Made by a program: the position numbers and the translations under genes. 64,000 nucleotides of DNA from Mesorhizobium sp. WSM4313 (GTDB taxonomy: Bacteria > Pseudomonadota > Alphaproteobacteria > Rhizobiales > Rhizobiaceae). The notes under the pieces were generated by a model. That model had not been told where the DNA came from, ran no database searches, and was given only the letters and a program-made list of their open reading frames with translations. Below are positions 25,869-34,709 of the stretch, piece by piece (within the stretch, counting starts at the first letter, position 1; every line of letters begins with the position of its first letter). The DNA lies in the NCBI RefSeq assembly GCF_002294725.1, contig NZ_NSFT01000013.1, forward strand, positions 1-64,000. Reading direction: 5' to 3'.

Positions 25869-28315
25869 GGTTTGGGATCCTTTTCAGGTTCGGGAACGGT
25901 GAGGTTGGGAATGAGCTCGGCGGCCCAGCCCACGTCGCGGGCACGCAGCCAGGCCGACAGGAACCCGTCGCGGCCATGCTCGGCGATGATGCTGCCGATC
26001 AGGGTCTGATCGCTCTTCGAGGCCGCGGCGCAAAGCGCAAGCCCGACCTCTGACAGGCCGAGCTCGAAGAGACGGTTGCCGCGACGGGACTGGCAGTAAT
26101 AATCGCGCTTGGGCGTGGCTCGCGCCAGGATCTCGATCTGGCGGTCGTTCAAGCCGAAGCGGCGATAAATGGCGGTAATTTGCGGCTCGATCGCGCGTTC
26201 ATTGGGTAGCAGCAGCCGGGTTGGACAGCTTTCGATGATCGCCGGCGCGATAGCCGATTTGTCGATGTCGGAGAGTGACTGGGTGGCGAAGACGACGCTG
26301 GCATTCTTCTTGCGGAGCGTCTTCAGCCATTCGCGCAACTGCCCGGCGAAGGCGTCGTGGTCGAGGGCAAGCCAGCCTTCGTCGATGACGAGCAGGGTCG
26401 GACGACCGTCGAGCCGGTCGCCAATGCGATGAAACAGATAGGAAAGGACGGCCGGCGCGGCCGGCGTGCCCACCAGACCTTCGATTTCGAACGCCTGCAC
26501 TGATGCCTGGCCGAGGTGCTCGGCCTCTGCGTCGAGCAGCCGCCCGTTCGGGCCACCAACACAGTAAGGACGAAGCGCCTGTTTCAGGTCGTTGGCCTGC
26601 AGAAGCACGCTGAGCCCGGTCATGGTGCGTTCCTCGACCGGGGCCGAGGCGAGCGAGGTCAGCGCCGCCCAGATGTGCTCCTTTGCCTCCGGCGTGATCT
26701 GGATGCCCTCGCGCATCAGGATAGCGACGATCCAGTCAGCCGCCCAGGCGCGCTCGTACGTGTCATGAACGCGGGCGAGCGGCTGCAGCGAAACGGAAGC
26801 GTCCATGCCTTCGGTGAGATGACCCCCGAGATCGTGCCAGTCGCCGCCCATGGCGAGCGTCGCCGCGCGGATCGAGCCGCCGAAGTCGAAAGCGAAGATC
26901 TGCGCGTTGCAGTAGCGGCAGAATTGCAGCGCCATCAACGCCAGCAGCACCGATTTGCCGGCGCCGGTCGGGCCGACGACCAGCGTGTGACCGACATCGC
27001 CGACATGAAGAACCAACCGGAACGGGGTCGAGCCTTCGGTCTTGCCGTAAAGCAAGGGAGGACCGACCAGATGCTCGTCCCGTTCCGGTCCCGCCCACAC
27101 GGCAGAAAGGGGGATCATGTGGGCGAGATTGAGCGTCGAAACCGGCGGCTGGCGGACATTGGCATAAGCGTGTCCGGGCAAGGAGCCGAGCCAGGCATCG
27201 ACGGCGTTGACGGTTTCGACGATCGCCGTGAAGTCGCGGCCCTGGATGACCTTCTCGACGAGCCGCAGTTTCTCGTCAGCGATGCGCGGGTCGCTATCCC
27301 ATATCGTGACGGTCGCGGTGACATAGGCCATGCCCGCGGTGTCGGCGCCGAGCTCCTGCAACGCGGTGTCGGCGTCGGCCGCCTTGTTGGCGGCGTCGGT
27401 GTCGAGGAGTGCCGATGCCTCGTTGGTCATCACCTCCTTCAGGATCGAGGCAATGCTCTTTCGCTTGGCGAACCATTGCCGCCGTATCCGGGTCAGAAGG
27501 CGGACAGCGTCGACCTTGTCGAGCAGGATCGCGCGGGTCGACCAGCGGTACGGGAAGGCCAGCCTGTTGAGCTCATCAAGCAGGCCAGGTGTCGTGGCGG
27601 TCGGGAAGCCGATGATGGTGAGCACGCGAAGATGCTTGTCGCCAAGCCGCGGTTCGAGCCCGCCGGCGAGCGGCTCGTCGGCCAGCAGCGCATCGAGATA
27701 GATCGGGGTCTCGGGGACGCGCACCGGATGGCGCTTGGTCGAGATGGTCGAATGCAGGTAGGTCAGCGTTTGGCCGTCGTCGAGCCAGTGGCATTCTGGC
27801 ATGAACCCGTCGAGCAGGGAGAGCACACGCTCGGTCCGGTCGACAAAGGCGCGGACCATCTCGCCCGGATCCGCGCGCGACCGGTCGCGGCCCTCATAAA
27901 GCCAGCCTTCGACGCGCGTGGCGTCCTCGGGCGGCGGCAGGAACAGGAATGTGAGAAAGTAGCTCGATACGAAATGAACCCCCTCCTCGTCGAAGTCGGC
28001 TTTGCGCTCGGCATCGAGCAGGCCAGAGGCCGCATTGGGAAACTGGCTTTCGGGATAGGAAGCCGCTTCGTGGCGCTGCGCTTCAACGAAGATGCTCCAG
28101 CCCGAGCCGAGACGACGAAGGGCATTGTTGATGCGCGCTGCCACTGCGACAAGTTCCGCCGCTACGGCGGAGTCGAGATCTGGTCCGCGAAAGCTGGCGG
28201 TGCGCTGAAAGCTGCCGTCCTTGTTGAGCACGACCCCGGGGGCGACGAGTGCCGCCCAAGGCAGGAAGTCGGCAAGGCGAGCAGCAGTCCGGCGGTATTC
28301 GGCAAGGCTCATCAT
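25865..28315 (-). CDS. trbE: TrbE, VirB4-like conjugation ATPase
   Basis: An 816-residue ATPase of the VirB4/CagE family that powers pilus and channel assembly. The N-terminal domain begins MMSLAEYRRTAARLADFLPW. The C-terminal motor holds Walker A GPTGAGKS at about residue 450 and the Walker B stretch TLLVIDEGWLALDH at about residue 640. The start is taken at the first of two adjacent ATGs ten bases after trbD; a further upstream extension of the frame overlaps trbD and is rejected. A long open frame on the opposite strand is a shadow. Confidence 0.93.
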   Translation of the reverse strand: MMSLAEYRRTAARLADFLPWAALVAPGVVLNKDGSFQRTASFRGPDLDSAVAAELVAVAARINNALRRLGSGWSIFVEAQRHEAASYPESQFPNAASGLLDAERKADFDEEGVHFVSSYFLTFLFLPPPEDATRVEGWLYEGRDRSRADPGEMVRAFVDRTERVLSLLDGFMPECHWLDDGQTLTYLHSTISTKRHPVRVPETPIYLDALLADEPLAGGLEPRLGDKHLRVLTIIGFPTATTPGLLDELNRLAFPYRWSTRAILLDKVDAVRLLTRIRRQWFAKRKSIASILKEVMTNEASALLDTDAANKAADADTALQELGADTAGMAYVTATVTIWDSDPRIADEKLRLVEKVIQGRDFTAIVETVNAVDAWLGSLPGHAYANVRQPPVSTLNLAHMIPLSAVWAGPERDEHLVGPPLLYGKTEGSTPFRLVLHVGDVGHTLVVGPTGAGKSVLLALMALQFCRYCNAQIFAFDFGGSIRAATLAMGGDWHDLGGHLTEGMDASVSLQPLARVHDTYERAWAADWIVAILMREGIQITPEAKEHIWAALTSLASAPVEERTMTGLSVLLQANDLKQALRPYCVGGPNGRLLDAEAEHLGQASVQAFEIEGLVGTPAAPAVLSYLFHRIGDRLDGRPTLLVIDEGWLALDHDAFAGQLREWLKTLRKKNASVVFATQSLSDIDKSAIAPAIIESCPTRLLLPNERAIEPQITAIYRRFGLNDRQIEILARATPKRDYYCQSRRGNRLFELGLSEVGLALCAAASKSDQTLIGSIIAEHGRDGFLSAWLRARDVGWAAELIPNLTVPEPEKDPKP

Positions 28316-28325
28316 GGCGGCGCCC

Positions 28326-28607
28326 TCAAACCGACAGATGCCCGGGCAGCCGCAGGTGCCGGCGGCCGACGTCGAAAAAAAGCGGATCGCGCCTGGCAGC
28401 CCACACCGCTGTAAAATGACCCATTGCCCACATGAGAAGGCCAACCAGCCAGAGCCGCAGCCCAAGACCGACAGCGCCGGCCAGCGTGCCATTCAGGATC
28501 GCGATTGCACGCGGCGCGCCCCCGAGCAGGATCTGCTCGGTGAGCGCCCGGTGCACGGGCGCCGTCCACCCCGGCACCACGTCGAGCTGTTCGAAACCGG
28601 TTGTCAT
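28326..28607 (-). CDS. trbD: TrbD, VirB3-like membrane protein
   Basis: A 93-residue inner-membrane protein of the TrbD/VirB3 family: a polar start (MTTGFEQLDVVPGWTAPVHR), then two adjoining membrane helices (AILNGTLAGAVGLGLRLWLV and a second directly after), and a basic tail. It works with TrbE in pilus assembly. Its ATG overlaps the trbC stop by one base and trbE follows after ten bases. The longer open frame that extends upstream crosses trbC and is not real. Confidence 0.88.
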   Translation of the reverse strand: MTTGFEQLDVVPGWTAPVHRALTEQILLGGAPRAIAILNGTLAGAVGLGLRLWLVGLLMWAMGHFTAVWAARRDPLFFDVGRRHLRLPGHLSV

Positions 28608-28939
28608 CAGATCAACGCTCCGCCGCCGAACGAGAAGAACGAAAGGAAAAAGCTCGACGCCGCGAAGGCGATCGAAAGGCCGAAAACGATCTGGATCAGT
28701 CGCCTGAAACCTCCCGAACTGTCGCCGAAGGCCAGCGTCAGGCCGGTGACGATGATGATGATGACGGCAATGATCTTGGACACCGGTCCTTCGACCGACT
28801 GCAGGATCTTCTCGAGCGGCTGTTCCCACGGCATCGAGGAGCCCGACGCGAAGGCGACCGGCGCGAGCATGAGGTTGAAGGCAATGGCGGCGCTGGGCAC
28901 GGCCAGGCTTACCTGGCAGCGCGAAACGGGGCGGGTCAT
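28607..28939 (-). CDS. trbC: TrbC, VirB2-like prepilin
   Basis: A 110-residue pilin precursor of the TrbC/VirB2 family. A signal peptide ends at about APVAFA, followed by a short periplasmic loop and two hydrophobic helices (KIIAVIIIIVTGLTLAFG and LIQIVFGLSIAFAASSFF) with a small connecting loop. In RP4, TrbC is cyclised by the TraF peptidase, and a TraF-like S26 peptidase is encoded in this element, so cyclisation is plausible. The start overlaps the trbB stop by four bases. Confidence 0.9.
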   Translation of the reverse strand: MTRPVSRCQVSLAVPSAAIAFNLMLAPVAFASGSSMPWEQPLEKILQSVEGPVSKIIAVIIIIVTGLTLAFGDSSGGFRRLIQIVFGLSIAFAASSFFLSFFSFGGGALI

Positions 28940-29919
28940 GAAATTTCTCCTGTGTTGATCGGTGTGGCTTCAGCGATGCGATAGTCGCCATCGGGGCCCA
29001 GACCCTCGACCCTGACCAGTTCGACAAGCCGCCGCGCGGCGCCGCGTCCGGCGAGCACGGCGACAAGACCGATCGTGTCGGCGATCAGCGCACGCGGGAC
29101 AGTGACGACGGCCTCCTGGATCAGCTGCTCAAGTCGGCGCAGAGCGCCAATGCCGGAGCCGGCATGAAGGGTGCCGATGCCACCGGGATGCCCGGTGCCC
29201 CATGCCTTCAAGAGGTCCAGCGCTTCGGCGCCGCGCACCTCGCCGATCGGAATGCGATCGGGCCGCAGGCGCAGCGAGGAACGAACCAGGTCGGAAATCG
29301 TGGCGACGCCATCCTTGGTGCGCATTGCGACGAGGTTGGGGGCCGCGCATTGCAGTTCACGGGTGTCCTCGATGATGACGACCCGGTCCGTCCCTTTCGC
29401 CACTTCGGCGAGCAGCGCGTTGGTCAGGGTCGTCTTGCCTGTCGACGTGCCGCCGGCAACGAGGATATTGGCGCGGCCAGCAACCGCGGCGCGCAATATA
29501 GCGGCGTTGCCAGAAGTCATGATGCCCGCCGCGACATAGTCATCGAGCGTGAAGACGGCGACCGCAGGCTTGCGGATCGCGAAGGCCGGCGCGGCGACCA
29601 CCGGCGGCAGCAGGCCTTCGAAACGCTCGCCGGTTTGCGGCAACTCGGCCGAGACGCGCGGGGAACGGGAATGGACCTCGGCGCCGACATGGTGGGCGAC
29701 CAGGCGCACAATCCGCTCGCCAGCGGCAGGCGCGAGCATTTCCCCCGTATCGGCCAGGCCTTCCGAAAGCCGATCCACCCAGATGCGGCCATCCGGGTTC
29801 AGCATGACCTCGACGATCGCGGGGTCGTCCAGGAACCGGGCGATGGCGGGCCCGAGCGCGGTGCGCAGCATACGCGAGCTGCGGGCACGTCCTTCGGCAT
29901 CGTTGTGCAAGATAGCCAT
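28936..29919 (-). CDS. trbB: TrbB, VirB11-like traffic ATPase
   Basis: A 327-residue hexameric secretion ATPase of the VirB11/TrbB family. Walker A is GGTSTGKTT near residue 160; the Asp box IIEDTRELQ, Walker B region RPDRIPIGEVRG and His box GHPGGIGTLHAG follow in the correct order. The protein is complete. I take the ATG giving MAILHNDAEG; an upstream TTG would add 19 residues. In related elements copG lies directly upstream, but here a 16-kb cargo block separates them, so trbB may now depend on a promoter in the 420 bases upstream. Confidence 0.92.
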   Translation of the reverse strand: MAILHNDAEGRARSSRMLRTALGPAIARFLDDPAIVEVMLNPDGRIWVDRLSEGLADTGEMLAPAAGERIVRLVAHHVGAEVHSRSPRVSAELPQTGERFEGLLPPVVAAPAFAIRKPAVAVFTLDDYVAAGIMTSGNAAILRAAVAGRANILVAGGTSTGKTTLTNALLAEVAKGTDRVVIIEDTRELQCAAPNLVAMRTKDGVATISDLVRSSLRLRPDRIPIGEVRGAEALDLLKAWGTGHPGGIGTLHAGSGIGALRRLEQLIQEAVVTVPRALIADTIGLVAVLAGRGAARRLVELVRVEGLGPDGDYRIAEATPINTGEIS

Positions 29920-30339
29920 TCCTGTCCCCGTTCGGCCCGGGAACTCGTCGAGCAGTTCCCGGTCTGGGATGAGCAAGAGAGGCCTGGAGCGGCCCGATTC
30001 AACAGCTTTCGACGGCCGTCGTAGCGTAGCGAGGAAAAACCGGCGAACGGCGACGCCGAGAAGGGGAAGCTTTATGGCGAGCTATCGCGGCGTTCCGAGA
30101 TCGGCAGAATATAAACTTTCGCAATAGTATGTACATGTTTATTGACACCCGACTCCCACCGGGTTTATGAGATCGCCTGGCGGTGCTGCGATCGCCCTTT
30201 CCACGGCGCGGAGGATTGTCATGCGGTTCGGTCCCGAGGACTCGGTTTTGCGGCGCCAAACAGGCGTTTCCAAATATGCTCGAAGCGCCCCGACAGTCGC
30301 AACGCCGCGCCCCTTGACGACAAAGGGCGGCGAAGCGTC
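29920..30339. promoter_or_regulatory. Left junction of cargo: divergent spacer between trbB and permease
   Basis: 420 bases hold no gene. They include the left join between the trb operon and the cargo block, the TGTACAT promoter motif (listed separately) and an ACCCG/CGGGT inverted repeat at 30147-30165. Both trbB and the permease operon must be transcribed outwards from here unless trbB is silent. Confidence 0.5.
30121..30146 (+). promoter_or_regulatory. TGTACAT motif upstream of permease operon
   Basis: GCAATAGTATGTACATGTTT followed by ATTGAC matches 17 of 20 positions of a sequence upstream of the binding-protein gene at 45245. The core TGTACA is palindromic. The match suggests one regulator controls both halves of the transporter. 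The regulator is not identified. Confidence 0.45.
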
Positions 30340-30999
30340 ATGAGCATGCTCGACATCTGGCTTGGGGTCCTGCAAGGGCTGCGCATAACGGCAGCGGTCA
30401 CCGCCTATGGCTTGGTCTTCGCAGTGCCCTTCGCGCTTGTCTTCGGCGTGGCTCAGTTTCTGACCACCGGCTTGACGCGCTTTCTGATCACGGCGGTAAT
30501 CGAATTCTGGCGCAGTTCGGCGGTCGTCGTCCTGCTCTTCGTCTTTTACTACGTTCTGCCGGTCATGGGGGTCACTCTATCGGCGATGACCGTCAGTGCA
30601 TTGGTGCTCGGCCTCAATAGCGGCGGCTATGCCAGCCAGGCGGTGCGGGCCGGGCTCCAATCTCTTCCTGCCGGCCAACGCGAGGCTGGCATGGCGCTCG
30701 GCCTCTCGCGCCCGGCGATCCTGCTTCTGATCGAGCTGCCCCAGGCGTTGGTCGCCATGAGTCCCACATTCGTCAACAACCTTATTCAGCTGGTCAAGGC
30801 GACTTCCCTCGTCTCGTTGGTCACGCTGACGGACATGACCTTCCGCGCCAAGGAAATCTCGCAGACCGAATACGACCCGGTCGCGATCTATTCGGCGCTG
30901 CTGCTGGCCTTCTTCGTCGTCTGTTATCCGATCGCGCTCGCCGGCCGCTGGCTCGAGGCGCGGGTCAATCCCGAAACAGGAGCGCCTCGTGGGATTTAA
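30340..30999 (+). CDS. Polar amino acid ABC transporter permease (Ehu/His/Glu type)
   Basis: A 219-residue membrane permease of the HisM/GlnP family (PAAT importers). Five to six helices surround the cytoplasmic EAA loop AGLQSLPAGQREAGMALGLS, where it docks to the ATPase. The ATG giving MSMLDIW fits the usual N-terminus of the family. It overlaps the next permease gene by 11 bases, so the two are co-translated. The binding protein belonging to this operon is most likely the one at the far right edge of the cargo, about 14 kb away. The amino acid or related substrate is uncertain; ectoine-type solutes are one option. Confidence 0.85.
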   Translation: MSMLDIWLGVLQGLRITAAVTAYGLVFAVPFALVFGVAQFLTTGLTRFLITAVIEFWRSSAVVVLLFVFYYVLPVMGVTLSAMTVSALVLGLNSGGYASQAVRAGLQSLPAGQREAGMALGLSRPAILLLIELPQALVAMSPTFVNNLIQLVKATSLVSLVTLTDMTFRAKEISQTEYDPVAIYSALLLAFFVVCYPIALAGRWLEARVNPETGAPRGI

Positions 31000-31648
31000 C
31001 TTCGGCTTCGCGCTCTCGACCATCCCGATCATAATCGGCGCGATCGGGACTACCCTGCTCGCCACCGTTTTGAGTTGCCTCGGCGCTTCGGTGCTTGGCT
31101 TCACTTTGGAAATGATCCGCCGCGGGGGCGGTGCGCCTGGTCTCGCCGTGCGGTTCCTGATCGACTTCATCCGCTCGACGCCGGTCTTGGCCTGGCTCTA
31201 TTTCCTCTATTTCGTCATGCCCTTCTACGGGATCCGGCTTGGCGCCATGACGGTGGGCATATTGGGGCTAAGCCTGTATTACAGCGGTTATCTGGCGGAG
31301 GTGTTCAAGGCGGGCATCGACGCTATTCCGAGGGGCCAGCAGGAAGCAGCCAGAGCCTTGTCGCTCACCCGCCGCGATACGGTCATCTTCGTCATCGCAC
31401 CCCAAATGCTGCGCAACATCGCCGCGCCCCTGGGGAACTACCTGGTTTCGATCCTTAAGGCGACGCCTTATCTCGCGATACTGGCCGTGCCGGAAATGCT
31501 CGGGCGCGCGTTCGATATCGCTTCCGAGACCTATCGCTACGCGGAGCCGCTGACCGTCGCCGGCGTTCTGTTTCTCGCCCTGGCGCTTATCATTTCTTAT
31601 GGAGTGAAGCGCATCGAGAAGCTCCTGCTTGCGAGCGGGCGCCGCTGA
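30989..31648 (+). CDS. Polar amino acid ABC transporter permease, second subunit
   Basis: A 219-residue partner permease with the same fold and its own EAA loop (AGIDAIPRGQQEAARALSLT). Translation begins at GTG inside the preceding gene, with AGGAG at suitable distance. The stop codon overlaps the ATG of the ATPase gene by one base. Together with the first permease it would form the heterodimeric membrane channel of a PAAT importer. Sequence features are intact throughout. Confidence 0.85.
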   Translation: MGFNFGFALSTIPIIIGAIGTTLLATVLSCLGASVLGFTLEMIRRGGGAPGLAVRFLIDFIRSTPVLAWLYFLYFVMPFYGIRLGAMTVGILGLSLYYSGYLAEVFKAGIDAIPRGQQEAARALSLTRRDTVIFVIAPQMLRNIAAPLGNYLVSILKATPYLAILAVPEMLGRAFDIASETYRYAEPLTVAGVLFLALALIISYGVKRIEKLLLASGRR

Positions 31649-32421
31649 TGCTCGACCGGCCCCCGCTTCCCTCGGCGCTTCAATCCGTCCCGCTTGTGCG
31701 GATCAACGGCCTCAACAAGTGGTTCGGTGCCGTGCACGTTTTGAAAAACATAGATCTGACCTTACGGCCAGGTGCACGCGTCGTCGTTTGCGGACCGTCC
31801 GGGTCCGGCAAGTCGACATTGATTCGCTGCATCAACGGCCTCGAGCGTTTCCAAAAGGGGACAATAGAGTTTGAAGGGAGAAGTCTGGGAAAAAGCGATC
31901 GCGATGCCGCGATGGCGCGCCGGCTGACAGGAATGGTGTTCCAAAGTTTCAACCTCTTCCCGCACCTCACCGTGCTTGCCAACTGCACGCTGGCGCTGCG
32001 CCGGGTCCTCTTGAAATCGGCGCACGAGGCCGACGAGATCGCCATGCGGCATCTGACGGCGGTGCACATCCCCGAAAAGGCGCGGGCCTATCCGGCTGAG
32101 CTGTCAGGCGGCCAACAACAGCGGGCGGCGATCGCGCGCGCTCTGTGCTTAGATCCCCGCATCATGCTGTTCGATGAACCCACCTCGGCGCTCGACCCGG
32201 AAATGATCAAGGAAGTGCTTCACGTGATGATCGCGCTCGCGAAAACCGGCGTGACCATGGTCTGCGTGACGCATGAAATGGGCTTTGCACGCGAAGTCGC
32301 GGATGAGATCGTTTTCATGGACCAAGGCCGCATCGTCGAGCATGCGTCTTCCAGTGATTTTTTCTCTAGAGCCGCTCATCCGCGCGCCAGGCTGTTTCTG
32401 GACACCATCCTGAGCCATTGA
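31648..32421 (+). CDS. Polar amino acid ABC transporter ATPase
   Basis: A 257-residue ATP-binding subunit of the HisP/GlnQ family. Walker A is GPSGSGKST, the Q-loop lies in FQSFNLFPH, the signature is LSGGQQQR, Walker B is IMLFDEPTSALD and the switch histidine is in CVTHEM. All are intact. It is the last gene of the permease operon, and a strong intrinsic terminator follows about 210 bases downstream. It drives import of the substrate captured by the periplasmic binding protein. Confidence 0.9.
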   Translation: MLDRPPLPSALQSVPLVRINGLNKWFGAVHVLKNIDLTLRPGARVVVCGPSGSGKSTLIRCINGLERFQKGTIEFEGRSLGKSDRDAAMARRLTGMVFQSFNLFPHLTVLANCTLALRRVLLKSAHEADEIAMRHLTAVHIPEKARAYPAELSGGQQQRAAIARALCLDPRIMLFDEPTSALDPEMIKEVLHVMIALAKTGVTMVCVTHEMGFAREVADEIVFMDQGRIVEHASSSDFFSRAAHPRARLFLDTILSH

Positions 32422-32630
32422 GAGCTGATACCCGCGAAAGTCGCGCACGCAACCGCGGCGCGATCGGCAACATGCCAATTGGACCGGCGCGGTGATTATA
32501 TATGTGACGGGCCCAGCGCAGTACGACAGGTCGGCATTCGTCTCAAATTGGAACAAATTTATAGATCCCGCATTCTGTCGGTTATCGGTCGATTCCGTGG
32601 TGGCAGGATGTAGCCGTTTCACTCTCCGGG

Positions 32631-32675
32631 AAAGCCCGTCGCTTACGCTCATTAGCTGCGACGGGCTTTTCTTTT
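32631..32675 (+). terminator. Rho-independent terminator after transporter operon
   Basis: Twelve-base arms AAAGCCCGTCGC and GCGACGGGCTTT pair perfectly around a 15-base loop and run into TTTTCTTTT. It is a textbook intrinsic terminator for transcripts from the left and probably ends the ABC operon. Confidence 0.85.
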
Positions 32676-32769
32676 GCCTTTAGCTGACCGGCCCTGTCGT
32701 GTTCTGCTTGATGAACGGCGCATCTTGGCCGGTGATCTGATGCAGCGACTTCAACAGGGCGTTATCCAA

Positions 32770-33165
32770 TAGCTGCTTAGGCTTGTTCCGCCTGACCATT
32801 GCGATCTGCGTTGCGAAATCGCGTCTCGTAGGTGATTTCCAGAGCGCGGTGGAGTTGATGGGCCGAAACGCCCTTCTTGCTGGCGCACATGGCATTCAAG
32901 CCTGTAGCCAGGTGTGCAGCGGGAGCTTGGCCTCCTCGCATACCGTGCTGCGGACGGTGAACTTCTTGCGGCAATCCGAGCATTTGTCGAGGCCGCGGAT
33001 TTCGACGCCATGCGGGTTCTTCTTGGAGGGCTTCGTTCGGCCACCCTTCAAGGCGTAGTGCTTTTCGATGGAACCGCAATGGAAGCAGACCGGACCCTGG
33101 GGCCACAGCATGCCCTCTACACGTTCGAAGGTGCGGCTTCATTGCGGAAGTAGGGGCGGGACAGA
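32770..33165 (-). pseudogene. IS1595-family transposase, N-terminal remnant
   Basis: Two neighbouring frames give consecutive pieces of an IS1595 transposase. MLWPQGPVCFHCGS with CDKCSDCRKKFTVR-type zinc-ribbon cysteines comes first; after a frame change, MCASKKGVSAHQLHRALEIT follows. The catalytic DDE part is missing and the terminal inverted repeats were not found. It is a decayed fragment of about 130 codons, evidence of past insertions in this block. Confidence 0.7.
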
Positions 33166-33221
33166 ACGGACATCTGGATCTGTCAAATATATACGCCATC
33201 GGCGCCGAATCGCCGCGCGAA

Positions 33222-33920
33222 CTACCAGTCCGGCGCGAATGCGTAACCAGCAGAGCGGACAGTCCGGATCACATCGCTTCCCACAGACGCTCGAAGCCTT
33301 TTGCGCAACCTGGCAATATGAACGTCAACACCGCGGATATCGGTTGCGGCGGCGTGTTCAGGCCATGCGGTCGCAACCAGTTCCTCCCGGCTGAAGACCT
33401 TGCCAGGTTGCGCCAGAAGGCTGCGCAAAAGCTTGAATTCGATCGGCGGCATAACGATTTCTTTTTGCTTGAAGAATGTCCGGTGGGTCTGTCGGTCCAA
33501 CCGGAAATCGCCCTGCACCAGATCGCCTGTCTTGGTTTCGCGCGAGAGCTTCGCGACCCCTGCCTTGCCATGCAGCCAGGTCAGAAGCTGCTCGGGCGCA
33601 AACGGCCGCGAAAATATCTCGTCGACGCCTGCCTTGATGAGGTCCAGGTGCAGTTTGCCGGAACGAGGCGCGACCAAACCTGCAAGAGGTGTTGCCCTTG
33701 TCGCTTCGGACGACTTCAGCGACAGGCATTGCTTGGCGATTGCGCGGTCGCCCTGCTGACAGTCCAGGATAACGGCAAGCGGCGTTTCGGCCTTGATGAC
33801 GCGCGCAATCTCCTTGTCCGCCGTGATCAGGCGGGTTTCGAAGCCGGCTACTGAAAGGATGTGCCCGAAAACCAGAAAGAAATCCGGGTCCTTCGAAGAG
33901 ATCAGGACCAGCGGCATCAT
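33222..33920 (-). CDS. OmpR/PhoB-type response regulator with atypical receiver
   Basis: A 232-residue DNA-binding response regulator. The receiver domain spans residues 1-118 with Asp51 (VILDCQQGD) as the likely phosphorylation site. The usual acidic pair is reduced to one acidic residue in SSKDPDF and the conserved lysine of the KPF turn is Arg (SRPFAPEQ), so it may not be phosphorylated normally. The winged-helix domain (about 135-230) is complete: PPIEFKLLRSLL, EELVATAWP, VDVHIARLRKRL, GYAFAPDW. No histidine kinase gene is nearby. Its position downstream of the luxR/luxI genes on the same strand suggests a role in the same regulatory circuit. Confidence 0.75.
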   Translation of the reverse strand: MMPLVLISSKDPDFFLVFGHILSVAGFETRLITADKEIARVIKAETPLAVILDCQQGDRAIAKQCLSLKSSEATRATPLAGLVAPRSGKLHLDLIKAGVDEIFSRPFAPEQLLTWLHGKAGVAKLSRETKTGDLVQGDFRLDRQTHRTFFKQKEIVMPPIEFKLLRSLLAQPGKVFSREELVATAWPEHAAATDIRGVDVHIARLRKRLRASVGSDVIRTVRSAGYAFAPDW

Positions 33921-34027
33921 GAGTCCGTCAACCGAATTCGGTGCATCATAGGGCTGACTACCGCGCAAATGGGCGCGATGACAATATCCCCTGGCGGGCG
34001 AACCTTCAGCTGCAGGTAGCAATCAGC

Positions 34028-34642
34028 CTAGAATTTGTCCGCAAGTATGACGCCGCTGATGCCATAAGCGCGGCGAGTCTGCTCGATTGCCTCAGGCGTG
34101 ACATCGATCAGCAGCGCGACGATGTCGCCATCCGGATGCTCGAGCACGTTGCCGAGTTCGAAAAGGGTCCAGCCAAGCGCACGCAGGCGTTTCGGCCAGA
34201 ATGTTTCGCACACCACGCTGATCTGACGAATCCCCAGGCTTTGCGCGGTTTCGAGAAGGCCGCACAGCACGACGCCGGCGACTGGAGAAGAAGTTCCCTG
34301 AGTTCGAAGCGAAGGAATGATGAAGAAGCGGGTCCACTCGAAAATATCTGCCGCTCTCGGAGGCGTGCCGCCGGCGAGAACCGGGAAGACCTCGCTCATC
34401 AGATGCGGCTCCAGCGTCGGAACAAGACGCGAGCCGCCGACGATCTTGCCGTTGGTATCGAGCGCCAGAACATAAAGCGCATGCTCGTTGTCGAAGGCGT
34501 CGATCTCGATGTTGATGGGCCGGGCGACGGCGCGCTATCGTCTATGCTTGACGTAAATTTCGTACCGGATGCGAAAATAGCGCTCCAGCACTTTTCTATA
34601 CTGCTTCCTGTTTTCCCAGGTGACCAGATGAATACGGACCAT
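34028..34642 (-). pseudogene. LuxI-family acyl-homoserine-lactone synthase with amber codon
   Basis: The full frame starts MVRIHLVTWENRKQYRK and, apart from one TAG codon at 34535-34537 (codon 36), stays open for 204 codons. The family motifs are present on both sides: RYEIYVKHRR before the stop and, after it, DAFDNEHALYVLALD, GGSRLVPT, SEVFPVLAGG and EWTRFFI. Homologues have Trp-like residues at the stop position, so a TGG to TAG change is likely. GGAGG lies four bases before the ATG. The product would make AHL signals from acyl-ACP and SAM, but is presumably inactive unless the codon is suppressed. It is the second gene after luxR, 67 bases away. Confidence 0.8.
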
Positions 34643-34709
34643 GACGCCTCCAAAAGTGGAGGTCGTAGGAAAACACGCTTCGTGCCCGTATGACGGTATT
34701 CAGGTATTG

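Larger units (their letters stand above)
32422..33221. other. Gene-poor stretch with terminator and IS remnant
   Basis: Between the transporter ATPase and the response-regulator gene there is no intact gene. The stretch contains an intrinsic terminator and the broken IS1595 transposase (both listed separately). The remaining sequence shows nothing I recognise. Confidence 0.5.

Noticed and set aside
26516..28414. Long plus-strand open frame of 632 codons opposite trbE
   Set aside because: It is the antisense shadow of a high-GC gene with all VirB4 motifs; the translation has no family character.
34643..34709. Lux-box between luxR and luxI
   Set aside because: No palindrome of the expected CTG...CAG type was visible.
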